Shown in pieces: positions 9,308 through 18,836 of a stretch of DNA of 64,000 nt. The position numbers and the translations under genes are program-made. Under the pieces are notes generated by a model, which worked only from the letters and a program-made list of their open reading frames with translations, made no database searches and had not been told where the DNA came from. The stretch lies in assembly GCA_025358055.1 (NCBI GenBank), contig JANYKV010000063.1, forward strand, positions 75,569 to 139,568. Direction: 5' to 3'. This DNA comes from Gemmatimonadota bacterium (lineage in GTDB: Bacteria > Gemmatimonadota > Gemmatimonadetes > Gemmatimonadales > GWC2-71-9). Positions within the stretch are counted from its first letter, which is position 1. The number at the start of each line of letters is the position of its first letter.

Positions 9308-10990
9308 ATGCGTGCTAATTCCTATGATGCCCTCGTGATCGGCTCCGGGATTACAGGTGGCTGGGCGGCCAAGGAACTGACGGAGAAAGGCCTCCGCACG
9401 CTGGTTCTCGAAGCGGGCCGCAACATCATCCCCGAGAGGGATTATGTGGAACACGTGCAGCCCTGGCAGCTCAAGTACCATGGCTGGGGCGATCGCAAGA
9501 AGCTCGAATGGGAACAGGCCGTCCAAAGCACCTGTTACGCCTGCGACGAGCTGGGGAGCCGATTCTTTGTCAACGATCTGGACAATCCGTATTCGACCGA
9601 CCCCGACAAACCCTTCTCCTGGATTCGGGGCCGCCAGGTCGGAGGGCGGTCGATCATGTGGGGCCGGCAGTGTTACCGGTGGAGCGACCTCGACTTCGAG
9701 GCGAATGTCAAGGAAGGCATCGCGGTAGATTGGCCCATTCGCTACAAGGACATCGCTCCCTGGTACGATTACGTCGAATCTTTCGTGGGGATCACGGGTC
9801 AGGCGGAAGGCTGGGATCAACTACCGGACGGAAAGTTCCTGCCACCGATGGAAATGCGCTGTGTGGAAACGCACGTCCGCCAGGAGCTTCCGAAACATTT
9901 CGATGGCCGGCGCCGGATGACAATTGGCCGTGCGGCGGTCCTGACCCAACCCCATCACGGAAGGGGAGCGTGTCATTATTGCGGTCCCTGCGAACGTGGC
10001 TGCATCACTCGGTCTTATTTCAGCAGCCCCAACGCGACCCTGCCCGCCGCCCACGCCACGGGACGCTTGACGCTCCGACCGAACAGCGTCGTCAAGAGTC
10101 TCATCTACGATTCCAAGACCGGCAGGGTATCCGGTGTGGAAGTCATCGATGCCGTCACCAAAAAGGCGCTCGAGTTTCACGGAAAAATCATCTTCCTGTG
10201 CGCCTCAAGCATAGAGTCGGCCCGCATTCTGCTCAACTCGAACTCTCCTCGGTGGCCCAACGGACTCGCCAATTCGTCAGGAGAAGTCGGGCACAACCTC
10301 ATGGATCACACGATGGGGGGAAACGCGTCCGGTGAGTACGACGGCTGGACCGACAAGACCTCGTACGGGAATCGCCCCAACGGTATTTATGTGGCCCGGT
10401 TTCGGAATGTGAAGACCACGCATCCGGACTTTGTGCGCGGGTTCGGCATGCAGGGCGGCGCCGGTCGGGGTCACGTCGATCCGGCCGAAATCAGTGGGTA
10501 CGGAGCGGCGTATAAGCGTGCGTTGCACCAGCTCGGGCCGTGGAATATGTGGTTGGGTGGTTGGGGGGAGTGTTTGCCTCGGCATGGGAATTATGTCGAA
10601 ATAGATGCCACCAAACTCGACGCGTGGGGCGTCCCGGCCTTGAAGATTCACTGTGCATGGAGCGACAACGAAATCAAGATGGTGCAGGATGCCGGTCACG
10701 CCGCAGCAGAGATTCTCGAGGCCACCGGCGCCAAGAACATTCGAATCAGTACGACCCCGACACCGCCCGGGCTCTGTATCCACGAAATGGGAACGGCCCG
10801 AATGGGACGAGACCCCAAAACATCGGTGCTCAACGGTTGGGGCCAGGCCCATGACGTGCCGAATCTCTTTGTCACCGACGGTGCGTGTATGACCTCATCC
10901 GCGTGCCAGAATCCCTCGATCACCTACATGGCACTCACCGCGCGCGCCTGTGACTACGCCGTCGCTCAGCTGAAACGGGGCGAGCTGTAA
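9308..10990 (+). CDS. GMC family oxidoreductase (second copy)
   Basis: VIGSGITGGWAAKELTEKGLRTLVLEAGR, GGRSIMWGRQCYRWSDLDFEAN, CHYCGPCERGC, C-terminal DGACMTSSACQNPSITYMAL. Confidence 0.9.
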   Translation: MRANSYDALVIGSGITGGWAAKELTEKGLRTLVLEAGRNIIPERDYVEHVQPWQLKYHGWGDRKKLEWEQAVQSTCYACDELGSRFFVNDLDNPYSTDPDKPFSWIRGRQVGGRSIMWGRQCYRWSDLDFEANVKEGIAVDWPIRYKDIAPWYDYVESFVGITGQAEGWDQLPDGKFLPPMEMRCVETHVRQELPKHFDGRRRMTIGRAAVLTQPHHGRGACHYCGPCERGCITRSYFSSPNATLPAAHATGRLTLRPNSVVKSLIYDSKTGRVSGVEVIDAVTKKALEFHGKIIFLCASSIESARILLNSNSPRWPNGLANSSGEVGHNLMDHTMGGNASGEYDGWTDKTSYGNRPNGIYVARFRNVKTTHPDFVRGFGMQGGAGRGHVDPAEISGYGAAYKRALHQLGPWNMWLGGWGECLPRHGNYVEIDATKLDAWGVPALKIHCAWSDNEIKMVQDAGHAAAEILEATGAKNIRISTTPTPPGLCIHEMGTARMGRDPKTSVLNGWGQAHDVPNLFVTDGACMTSSACQNPSITYMALTARACDYAVAQLKRGEL

Positions 10991-11066
10991 GCAACCGCTG
11001 AGGAAGGTCTTCTCACGGCGCGGGTCACCCCTCCAAGTACGGGCCCCCGGTAGAGAGCACGGCTAC

Positions 11067-12401
11067 TTACTTCCCGCCAGCCAAGTAATCCACTGCGAGA
11101 CTCGCCATCGTCCGGACCCCTACGATCAGCGCGCCCTCGTCCACGAAAAAGTAAGGCGAGTGATTCGGTGCCGCGGTCGAGGCATCCTTGTCCTTCGGCG
11201 TGCCGCCGAGGAGATAAAACAGACCAGGGATCTTCTCCTGGAAGAAGCTGAAGTCTTCCGAGCCGGTGACCGGGCGGCCGAGGATCACGGAATTCTCGCC
11301 GACCGTCCGTTTCAGGGTCGGAAGCATGCGAGCCGTCAGAGTCGGGTCGTTATACGTGACCGGGGTTCCCTCACCAATCGTGACCTCGGCGGTGGCGCCG
11401 GCGCTTTGCGCGATTAGCTCGGCGGTTCGTCGGATGCGCATATGGATGTCTTTGCGCATGTCGGGATCGAACGTACGGATCGTGCCGACCATCTCGACAC
11501 TATCCGGAATGATATTCCCTCGGATGCCGCCGTGAATGCTGGCGACGGTGACGATTGCCTGCGCCTGGGTGATGTCCACCTGCCGGCTGACGATTGATTG
11601 CAGTGCGGTGACGATTTCGGCCGAAACGACCACGGGGTCAATACCACGCCAGGGTTGCGCACCGTGGGTCTGACGGCCTCGCACCACGATACGAAGACCA
11701 TCGGAGGCGGCTAGGGCCCCCTCAGGCCGGTACACGATCGTGCCAGCCGGAAACGGAAAGACATGGAGGCCGAAGATGGCATCCGGCTTCGGATTGTCCA
11801 ACACACCTTCTTTGATCATCAGCCCGGCCCCACCCTCCTCACCGGATGGCGCCCCTTCTTCCGCCGGCTGGAAAATGAACTTTACCGTTCCGGCAATGTC
11901 CTGCTTCATCCCCGCGAGCACCTCCGCCACGCCCATCATGATTGCGACGTGATTGTCGTGCCCACAAGCGTGCATTACCCCAACCTGCTGGCCATTGTAG
12001 GTTGCGGTTTCCTTCGAAGCGAAGGGGAGGTCGACCATTTCCTTCACCGGAAGCGCGTCCATGTCGGCGCGGAGCGCCACCACCGGGCCTGGTTTGCCAC
12101 CCCGGAGCAACCCGATGACGCCGGTGTGCGCCACCTCGGTCTTCACTTCGAGACCCAGCGCGCGGAGATGATCCGCCACGAGCTTGGAGGTCCGAAATTC
12201 GCGGTTGGAGAGTTCCGGGTGCTGATGGATATCGCGCCGCCAAGCAATCACCTTGCTTTCGACCGCGGCGGCTCGGCGATCGATTTCCATCGCCAGGCGG
12301 CCTAAGGGCTTAGCCTGTCCCGATACGAGATGAGTGGTGCAGAGCAGCAAAACGCCAAGGACCATCGGCGAAGGACGCGGGGTGGCAAAGATACCACGCA
12401 T
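11067..12401 (-). CDS. M20 family amidohydrolase/metallopeptidase, secreted
   Basis: Signal-like N-terminus; ADMDALPVKE, HACGHDNHVAIMMG, FQPAEEGAPSGEEGG, HVFPFPAG, GSEDFSFFQEKIPG. Confidence 0.92.
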   Translation of the reverse strand: MRGIFATPRPSPMVLGVLLLCTTHLVSGQAKPLGRLAMEIDRRAAAVESKVIAWRRDIHQHPELSNREFRTSKLVADHLRALGLEVKTEVAHTGVIGLLRGGKPGPVVALRADMDALPVKEMVDLPFASKETATYNGQQVGVMHACGHDNHVAIMMGVAEVLAGMKQDIAGTVKFIFQPAEEGAPSGEEGGAGLMIKEGVLDNPKPDAIFGLHVFPFPAGTIVYRPEGALAASDGLRIVVRGRQTHGAQPWRGIDPVVVSAEIVTALQSIVSRQVDITQAQAIVTVASIHGGIRGNIIPDSVEMVGTIRTFDPDMRKDIHMRIRRTAELIAQSAGATAEVTIGEGTPVTYNDPTLTARMLPTLKRTVGENSVILGRPVTGSEDFSFFQEKIPGLFYLLGGTPKDKDASTAAPNHSPYFFVDEGALIVGVRTMASLAVDYLAGGK

Positions 12402-12482
12402 ACGTAATCTCCCAGAGATATTTGAGGACGTACTTGCAAGGGCTCGAAGTTACGGCAAGACGGAAAGAGCCTAGCAGGGCCG

Positions 12483-12564
12483 CTGAGAAACCGCAGTGCT
12501 GTCATTCCGAGAGAGCGTAGCGACCGAGGAATCTCAAGCTTGACAACGGAGCCGGTTCTCAGCA
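12483..12564 (+). repeat. short dispersed repeat unit with imperfect terminal inverted repeats
   Basis: GCTGAGAAACCG...CCGGTTCTCAGC termini enclosing TGTCATTCCGAGAGAGCGTAGCGACCGAGGAATC; the core recurs at 18689-18722. Confidence 0.65.
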
Positions 12565-12566
12565 AC

Positions 12567-12845
12567 CTAGCTCGCTCGCCGAAGAAACCGCTCCGCAAGC
12601 TGGATCATCCTGTCATCGTCCTTCTCTAGAGCCTCGGCCAAAATCTGCCGGACCTCTCGGATGAGGCGGACGTCACCGAAACGATACCCGGTCGCATCTT
12701 CGGCGCTCTGTGAGTCGCCTTCGCCCGCTCCCCGAAGGAGCGCTCGCGCGGCCGCAAAGGGATAGCCCGGATGGTCCAGCGCTGGAAGCTGATACCGCTT
12801 CGGACCTTCTCCGTCCGCGTCCTCTTTCACAAACGCGCGTGACAA
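12567..12845 (-). CDS. conserved small protein with N-terminal MSRAFVKE signature, function unknown
   Basis: 92 aa from a TTG start; MSRAFVKEDADGEGPKRYQLPALDHPGYPFAAARALL...ATGYRFGDVRLI. Confidence 0.65.
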   Translation of the reverse strand: MSRAFVKEDADGEGPKRYQLPALDHPGYPFAAARALLRGAGEGDSQSAEDATGYRFGDVRLIREVRQILAEALEKDDDRMIQLAERFLRRAS

Positions 12846-12848
12846 GGT

Positions 12849-13637
12849 TCAACTGTCTCCCGCAGCGTCGCGCACCCGTCCGAGATAGGCCCGAATGCGC
12901 TTTGCGTTCGTTCCCACGTCACCCCCGCCGAGCCGCGAGACGGAACGGACATCCAGCCGTGTGGCTGAGCTACCCGCCGGCCGGAGCCGGATCACGACAT
13001 CGTCCTTGAACCCGAACCATCGGGTTGTGGCGGTCGCTTCGATCCGTCCCGCCGCGGAGTCCGCCGCGACCATGTCCCAACCCATGGCCTTCGCGGCAGT
13101 CAACGCTGGCCCCCAGGCGCGCTCGGGCGGGGAATGGAGCTCCATGCCGGTGAGGTCGGGGTAGCCCTTGTGCTGCGCTTCGGCCACCTTAGCGCCACCA
13201 TACTCCGAGCCGTTGGGTGCAGTCGCCCGGAGCGGCAGGATCGCTACGAACTTGGGCGGATCGTCCGTGTCCGTGGTCACGTCGTGAATCGGAGGCGTGC
13301 TCGTCGCGATTAGGAACCACCGCAGGAACACACCGACGCCGATCAGACCGAGCCCCAGCGTGATGATCGAAGGCCCGAAGCCCAATTGCTGCGGTTGGAT
13401 GAAGCCGGGTTTGTCCGGAGGTGGTGATGGGTAGTGTCGAGGCCGGCTGGTCACGGCAGCGATGAGTGCGAAAACTACCCCGATCAGGCAGAGAACCGCC
13501 GCCACGAGAAAGAGGAGCAACCCCGCGGTCATGCCCCATAAACCAAGACGAAGCCCGAGGCCGGAAAAAGGAAGCAGGGGGAGACCGGCAATCGTGAAGA
13601 TTTTGGCAACGCGGAGTGTTTTCGGCGCGGGAATCAT
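12849..13637 (-). CDS. DUF1499 domain-containing membrane protein
   Basis: N-terminal TM segments, then YPDLTGMELHSPPERAWGPALTAAKAMGWDMVAADSAAGRIEATATTRWFGFKDDVVIRLRP, typical of DUF1499. Confidence 0.8.
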   Translation of the reverse strand: MIPAPKTLRVAKIFTIAGLPLLPFSGLGLRLGLWGMTAGLLLFLVAAVLCLIGVVFALIAAVTSRPRHYPSPPPDKPGFIQPQQLGFGPSIITLGLGLIGVGVFLRWFLIATSTPPIHDVTTDTDDPPKFVAILPLRATAPNGSEYGGAKVAEAQHKGYPDLTGMELHSPPERAWGPALTAAKAMGWDMVAADSAAGRIEATATTRWFGFKDDVVIRLRPAGSSATRLDVRSVSRLGGGDVGTNAKRIRAYLGRVRDAAGDS

Positions 13638-13651
13638 CTAGGCTCCTTCAT

Positions 13652-14050
13652 TTACTTCACCTCGGTGAGCGCCGCGAGCGCGCTCCGATTCACCAGCACG
13701 CGGATATTGTTGCTAGCCGGATCGATCGGCAACATGAAAAAGAAACTTCCGCGCGGCGGAAAGCGATTGCTGAGCCCCGAAATGCGTTCGCCGTCTTTGA
13801 ATCGGGCTTCGACCCGTTTGGCGCCTTTGAGTCGCGGATCTTCCGGGTCGGGCTCAGTGCGATCGTTTCGCTTTGGATCTCCCTGAAAGGTCTTCACGAA
13901 GAAGAGCGCTTTCATGTCCGCCAATTTGACTTTGGTGGCGGGCTGGCCCTGCGTGACGAGGTGGCAAGTGGGATGTTCCGGGTCGACGTCCATACTGGTT
14001 CCCTTGACCACCCGGCCATCAAGAAAATGCACCACAACGTTGTTGGCCAT
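13652..14050 (-). CDS. DUF6982-like protein (two 'FxDGxxxxG' modules)
   Basis: MANNVVVHFLDGRVVKGTSMDVDPEHPTCHL...KALFFVKTFQGDP...RVEARFKDGERISG; start at 14050 preferred over 14134. Confidence 0.7.
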   Translation of the reverse strand: MANNVVVHFLDGRVVKGTSMDVDPEHPTCHLVTQGQPATKVKLADMKALFFVKTFQGDPKRNDRTEPDPEDPRLKGAKRVEARFKDGERISGLSNRFPPRGSFFFMLPIDPASNNIRVLVNRSALAALTEVK

Positions 14051-14123
14051 GTCACCCCTCCGGATGCCGAGTAGTAGGAGTCCTGCGAGGCGCGTTTGTT
14101 TTCCGGGTGATCGTAGGCCGAGG

Positions 14124-15800
14124 CTAATGCCCAACCGCCATGCCGTCCTTGCGGGGATCGGAACCCGCGGCCCATCCGCGCTTGAGCTTCATGATCGCCT
14201 GTGCTCCGCCCGCGGAGCTCGCGGGTAACTCGATCACTTCGTGACCCATCATTCCCAGGGCCTGCCGCACGGCGTCCGTGAACGGCGCTTCCAAGGCGAC
14301 GCGATTGCCGCTCAGGTGCCGGAACCGCGGCGCATCCACAGCTGCTTGTAGATCCATGCCAAAGACGAGGAGGTTGAGGAGCACCTGCACATGTCCTTGG
14401 GGTTGCATCGCCCCACCCATGACGCCGTAGCTCAGCCAGGGTTCTTCTTGGGTCCCGTCCATGCGAGTAACAAAGGCCGGAATGATGGTGTGGAAAGGGC
14501 GCTTGTTGGGGCCAAAGGTGTTCGGAACACCTTCATCCATGGTGAATCCGGCGCCGCGGTTCTGGAGGGCGAACCCGGTCCCCGGCACCACAACTCCCGA
14601 CCCAAAGGCGCCCGCGAGGCTGTTGATGAAGGATACCATGTTCCCGTATTGGTCTGTCGCCGTGAGATAGATCGTCTCACTGGCGGTCAAGGCCGGACCG
14701 GGCTCTGGCCGCGCCACCGCTTTCGCTTCATTGAGTTTGGCGCGACGGGCGCTGATAAAGCCGTCGGACAAGAGGTGCGCGGCCGGCGTTTTCATGTACG
14801 CGGGGTCGCCGACGAACCGCTCAAGGTCCGCGAAGGCCAATTTCTTCGCCTCGATGAGGTGATGGAGGTACACCGGTGTATTGTGGCCCATCGCCTTCAA
14901 GTCGTAGGACTCCAAGATCCGGAGCATTTCTAGGGCCGCGATTCCCTGCCCGCTCGGCGGAATTTCATAGAGGCGGTAGCCTTTGAAGGGTACTGAAATC
15001 GGCGTCACCCAGTCGGAGTGATGTTTGGCGAAATCCTCCACGGAGAGGAATCCGCCCATGGATTGGAGGTGACTCACGATCCGCTGTCCAATCGCGCCAC
15101 CGTAGAGGGCCTTGATTCCGTCCTTCGCGATCGCGCGAAATGTCCCCGCTAGCTCGGGGTTCCGAAACCACTCCCCCGCGCTTGGCGCCCGTTGGCCGTC
15201 CACCAAATAGAGGGAGCGGGCACCGGGATCGCTTTCGAGCACTTTGATCGCGTCGTTCCAGTCGCCCGCGATGACCGGGGTGACCGGAAATCCTTCTTCG
15301 GCAATACGAATGGCGGGCTCGAGGGCCTCAGCCAGAGTGATCGTCCCGTATTTCTGAAGCAAGTCCGCCCATCCGGCCAAAGCGCCAGGGACCGTAATGC
15401 TCTCCGCGCCGAGCACGGGCATGGTCGTGCGACCACGTTTAACGAGTGTCTCGCGCGTCGCCTGGGTGCCCGAGTGGCCGCTTCCGTTGAGACCGAGGAG
15501 ACGATGCTCTTTCGCGGACCACACCAACGCGAACATATCGCCGCCGATCCCGGTCATCATCGGCTCGGTGACGTTCAAGACCGCGGCGGCGGTCACCGCG
15601 GCGTCGATCGCATTCCCGCCGCGTTGCAACACCGCGAGCCCCGCACCGCTCGCCAACGGCTGACTCGTCGCAATGACACCACGCGGCGCGTACACCGTGG
15701 AGCGCCCCGCCATCGTGAGCGGTCGGGCCGACTGCCCAGCGACTGGTACGGCGCCAATCCCAGCAAGAAAGCTCATTGCCAAAAACGTCCGGGTATCCAT
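14124..15800 (-). CDS. ggt: gamma-glutamyltransferase family protein
   Basis: VIATSQPLASGAGLAVLQRGGNAIDAAVTAAAVLNVTEPMMTGIGGDMFALVW; FGSGVVVPGTGFALQNRG; MGGAMQPQGHVQ. Confidence 0.92.
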   Translation of the reverse strand: MDTRTFLAMSFLAGIGAVPVAGQSARPLTMAGRSTVYAPRGVIATSQPLASGAGLAVLQRGGNAIDAAVTAAAVLNVTEPMMTGIGGDMFALVWSAKEHRLLGLNGSGHSGTQATRETLVKRGRTTMPVLGAESITVPGALAGWADLLQKYGTITLAEALEPAIRIAEEGFPVTPVIAGDWNDAIKVLESDPGARSLYLVDGQRAPSAGEWFRNPELAGTFRAIAKDGIKALYGGAIGQRIVSHLQSMGGFLSVEDFAKHHSDWVTPISVPFKGYRLYEIPPSGQGIAALEMLRILESYDLKAMGHNTPVYLHHLIEAKKLAFADLERFVGDPAYMKTPAAHLLSDGFISARRAKLNEAKAVARPEPGPALTASETIYLTATDQYGNMVSFINSLAGAFGSGVVVPGTGFALQNRGAGFTMDEGVPNTFGPNKRPFHTIIPAFVTRMDGTQEEPWLSYGVMGGAMQPQGHVQVLLNLLVFGMDLQAAVDAPRFRHLSGNRVALEAPFTDAVRQALGMMGHEVIELPASSAGGAQAIMKLKRGWAAGSDPRKDGMAVGH

Positions 15801-15816
15801 GATCGTGCCTCCAAAT

Positions 15817-16374
15817 TCATGCGTTCGCTCTCACCAAAGGACGGTTGGCGCCGGGCCAAGCACCGGGGGCTGGAGTGTCATCGCGATCTTCCGCCTCTTC
15901 GCGGATGATCCGAAAGCCGCGAGCCTCATATGCGGCGAGGGCGCTGGGGTGATCCAGGCTGCAGGTGTTGAGCGTCACCCGAGCTGCGCCTAGCTCCCAC
16001 CCGCGCTCGACCGCTTTGGTAAGCAGGTATCCACCCAGTCCCCTGCCGATGAACGCCGGCAGGAGGCCAAAAAACAAGATCTCGACGGTACCCATCTCGC
16101 GGCGTTCCAGCTCGAAATAGCCTGCGGGAGTCCCGCGCACCGATAGCACCCATGTCTCTATCTCCGGGCGCTCCAGATATTCCATCCACCGCTCGAAGGA
16201 CCACGAGAGGCGATCAGTCCAATGCCATTCATCGCCCACGGCGGCATAGAGAAACCGATTGAGCTCCGGCAACGGAATCTCCGCCCGGCGAACCTCAGTG
16301 CGGTCCGGAACCGCTCCGGCGCACGGACGAAGCTCATCTGGACTCGACATCTCGAGATACCAGCGCATGACTTT
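15817..16374 (-). CDS. GNAT family N-acetyltransferase
   Basis: GTVEILFFGLLPAFIGRGLGGYLLTKAVERGWELGAARVTLNTCSLDHPSALAAYEARGFRIIRE; start uncertain (ORF to 16434). Confidence 0.85.
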   Translation of the reverse strand, partial: KVMRWYLEMSSPDELRPCAGAVPDRTEVRRAEIPLPELNRFLYAAVGDEWHWTDRLSWSFERWMEYLERPEIETWVLSVRGTPAGYFELERREMGTVEILFFGLLPAFIGRGLGGYLLTKAVERGWELGAARVTLNTCSLDHPSALAAYEARGFRIIREEAEDRDDTPAPGAWPGANRPLVRANA

Positions 16375-16462
16375 CATGGGTTCGAAGAGCCTCGGCGTTC
16401 CGGCAATCGTAGGGGAACCAAGGGACGGACGCAAGAAGCACCCCGACCGCTACGGTGACTAC

Positions 16463-18523
16463 CTATTCCGCTCCCACTTGGGTCAGGATGAAGGCATAGT
16501 CCAGAGCAAGCTCCCGCAAGCGATCGTATCGGCCGGAGGAACCGCCATGCCCCGCGCCCATGTTGGTGAGCAAGAGGAGGGGGTTAGCGTCGGTCTTCAA
16601 AGTACGCAACTTGGCCACGTACTTCGCGGGTTCCCAGTACATCACCTGGCTGTCATTGAGTGACGTTCGAACGAGCATCGCAGGGTAGCGTCCCCGCTGA
16701 AGATTGGAATATGGGCAGTACTGTCTCATATACGCATAGTCATCCAGATCCGCCGGGTTGCCCCACTCCTCGTACTCGCCAACCGTGAGTGGCAGCGAGG
16801 GGTCCGACATCGAGTTGATCACATCCACGAAAGGCACCACCGACAGGACGGCCTTGACCCGCTCGGGCCGGAGGTTGACCACCGCCCCCATGAGGAGACC
16901 GCCTGCGCTGCCGCCCTCGATGACGATACGGTCCGCCCGAGTGTAGGCGGCGGCCACGAGGTGATCGATCGACGCAATGAAGTCTGTGAAGGTATTCATC
17001 TTCTGCCGCATTCGTCCGGCATCATGCCACGGCTTACCCAAGTCGCCACCGCCCCGTACGTGCGCAATCGCATAGACCACTCCGCGATCAAGCAGACTCA
17101 ATCGGTTCGACGAAAACGTCGTGGGAAAGGGAATCCCGTAGGCGCCATAACCCTCGAGGAGAACCGGACTGCGGCCGTCTCGAATCAATCCACGCCGATA
17201 GACCAAAGAGATCGGGACGCTGGTCCCATCGGGCGCCTGGGCATGAATTCGCTCCGACCGGTACTGGGAGGCGTCATACCCGCCAACGACCTCGGTCTGT
17301 TTTCGGAGGGTCCGAGTCCGGGTGGACAGGTCATAGTCAAACACTGAGGCCGGTGTGACGAGCGATTCGTAGTGATAACGAACGAACGACGTGTCCCAGT
17401 TCCGATTCTGCCCCGGGGAGACCTCGAACACTGGCTCAGGAAACTCTACTGAGTGGGTTTCCCCCGTGGACCAATCTGTTACCCGGATTGCCGGCACACC
17501 GTCCTCACGTTCGTAACGGACCAGGTACCGCTCGAACACGTCGAATCCCTCGAGCATGATCGCCGCGCGATGGGGAACCACTTCCGACCAGTGCAGCCGG
17601 CCAGACGATGCAATAGGCACCGTAACGAGGCGGAAGTTGCGTCCGCTGTCGTTGGTCCGGATCAGAAACTGAGCGCCGCGGTGATCAAGATCGTATTCCT
17701 GCTCATGGATCCGCGGCGCCACAAGGGTCCAGTGCTCCTCGGGACGATCCGCGGGCAGAAACCGGATTTCCGATGTCGTGTGGCTGCCGACGCTCAGCAC
17801 CAAAAAGCGTTTGCTACGAGTTTCCCCCACGTGCACGTGGAACAGTTCGTCGGCCTCTTCATACACCAGGTCATCGGGACCCGCTGCGCCCAATTTGTGT
17901 CGGTAGAGTCGATATTGGCGTTTGGCCTCGTCCTCGGTGGTATAGAAAAGGGTGCGGTCGTCCGAGGACCACGCGGCCGACCCTACCCCTGGCACTCGCT
18001 CCGGAAGGAGTTCTCCGGTGCGAAGATCCTTGACCCACAACGTGTAAACCCGGAAGCCGGTGGAATCGGTGCTGTAGGCGAGCAGATTGCCGTCGTGGCT
18101 CACCTGGAGCAGCCCAAGAGCCATGAAGCTCAGGCCCTGGGCCATAGCGTTGAGATCGAGCATGATCTCCTCAGGCCCTTCCTCAGAACCGCGCTTTCGA
18201 CAGTATAACGGATACTGCTGTCCCTCCACGGTGCGGGTGTAGTACGCGAAGTCTCCGAGCCCGTAGGGCACGGAGAGGTCGGTCTGCTTGATTCGGCCCA
18301 ACATTTCGGCGTATAGTACGTTTGCCAGCGGCTGAACCCGCTCGAGGACCGCCCCGGCATAGGTATTCTCCGCCTCCAGATATGCGGCGACGCCCGGATC
18401 CGACTTCTCCCGAAGCCAGAAATAGTCGTCTTCCCACCGATCCCCATGCATTGCACGTTGGGTAGGGCGGCGGTCCGCGACCGGCGGGATTGGACCGTTC
18501 GGCTGTTTGAAAGAGCCACCCAT
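16463..18523 (-). CDS. S9 family peptidase (oligopeptidase B-like)
   Basis: RRPTQRAMHGDRWEDDYFWLREKSDPGVAAYLEAEN...GSAGGLLMGAVVNLRP active-site region; start MGGSFKQPNG at 18523 (longest ORF runs into repeat DNA). Confidence 0.92.
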   Translation of the reverse strand: MGGSFKQPNGPIPPVADRRPTQRAMHGDRWEDDYFWLREKSDPGVAAYLEAENTYAGAVLERVQPLANVLYAEMLGRIKQTDLSVPYGLGDFAYYTRTVEGQQYPLYCRKRGSEEGPEEIMLDLNAMAQGLSFMALGLLQVSHDGNLLAYSTDSTGFRVYTLWVKDLRTGELLPERVPGVGSAAWSSDDRTLFYTTEDEAKRQYRLYRHKLGAAGPDDLVYEEADELFHVHVGETRSKRFLVLSVGSHTTSEIRFLPADRPEEHWTLVAPRIHEQEYDLDHRGAQFLIRTNDSGRNFRLVTVPIASSGRLHWSEVVPHRAAIMLEGFDVFERYLVRYEREDGVPAIRVTDWSTGETHSVEFPEPVFEVSPGQNRNWDTSFVRYHYESLVTPASVFDYDLSTRTRTLRKQTEVVGGYDASQYRSERIHAQAPDGTSVPISLVYRRGLIRDGRSPVLLEGYGAYGIPFPTTFSSNRLSLLDRGVVYAIAHVRGGGDLGKPWHDAGRMRQKMNTFTDFIASIDHLVAAAYTRADRIVIEGGSAGGLLMGAVVNLRPERVKAVLSVVPFVDVINSMSDPSLPLTVGEYEEWGNPADLDDYAYMRQYCPYSNLQRGRYPAMLVRTSLNDSQVMYWEPAKYVAKLRTLKTDANPLLLLTNMGAGHGGSSGRYDRLRELALDYAFILTQVGAE

Positions 18524-18688
18524 GGGACCACCTTCAACACCGGAAGGAGAAGGAAACCTGCCATCTGGCTCACGAATTAAGGCGCTGGAGCCGAGGGAGT
18601 GTAATTCATGGGAGCAGGATTGCCAGATCACTGAGCGCCACAGTGATGAGTTGTATATACAACTACTAAAGGACTCTCCGGAAATTAT

Positions 18689-18722
18689 TGTTATTCCGAG
18701 AGAGCGCAGCGACCGAGGAATC
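18689..18722 (+). repeat. second copy of the dispersed repeat core
   Basis: TGTTATTCCGAGAGAGCGCAGCGACCGAGGAATC, 2 mismatches over 34 nt to 12501-12534. Confidence 0.7.
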
Positions 18723-18836
18723 GCAGGGCCTGCGAATGAATCCACTTCTGACACTTCCTACCGGCAATTTCCGTATTGAAGCAACGTTTCGGATTGAACC
18801 TGCATCCAATGGTGATGCCCCCTACTTGAGGTCTCT

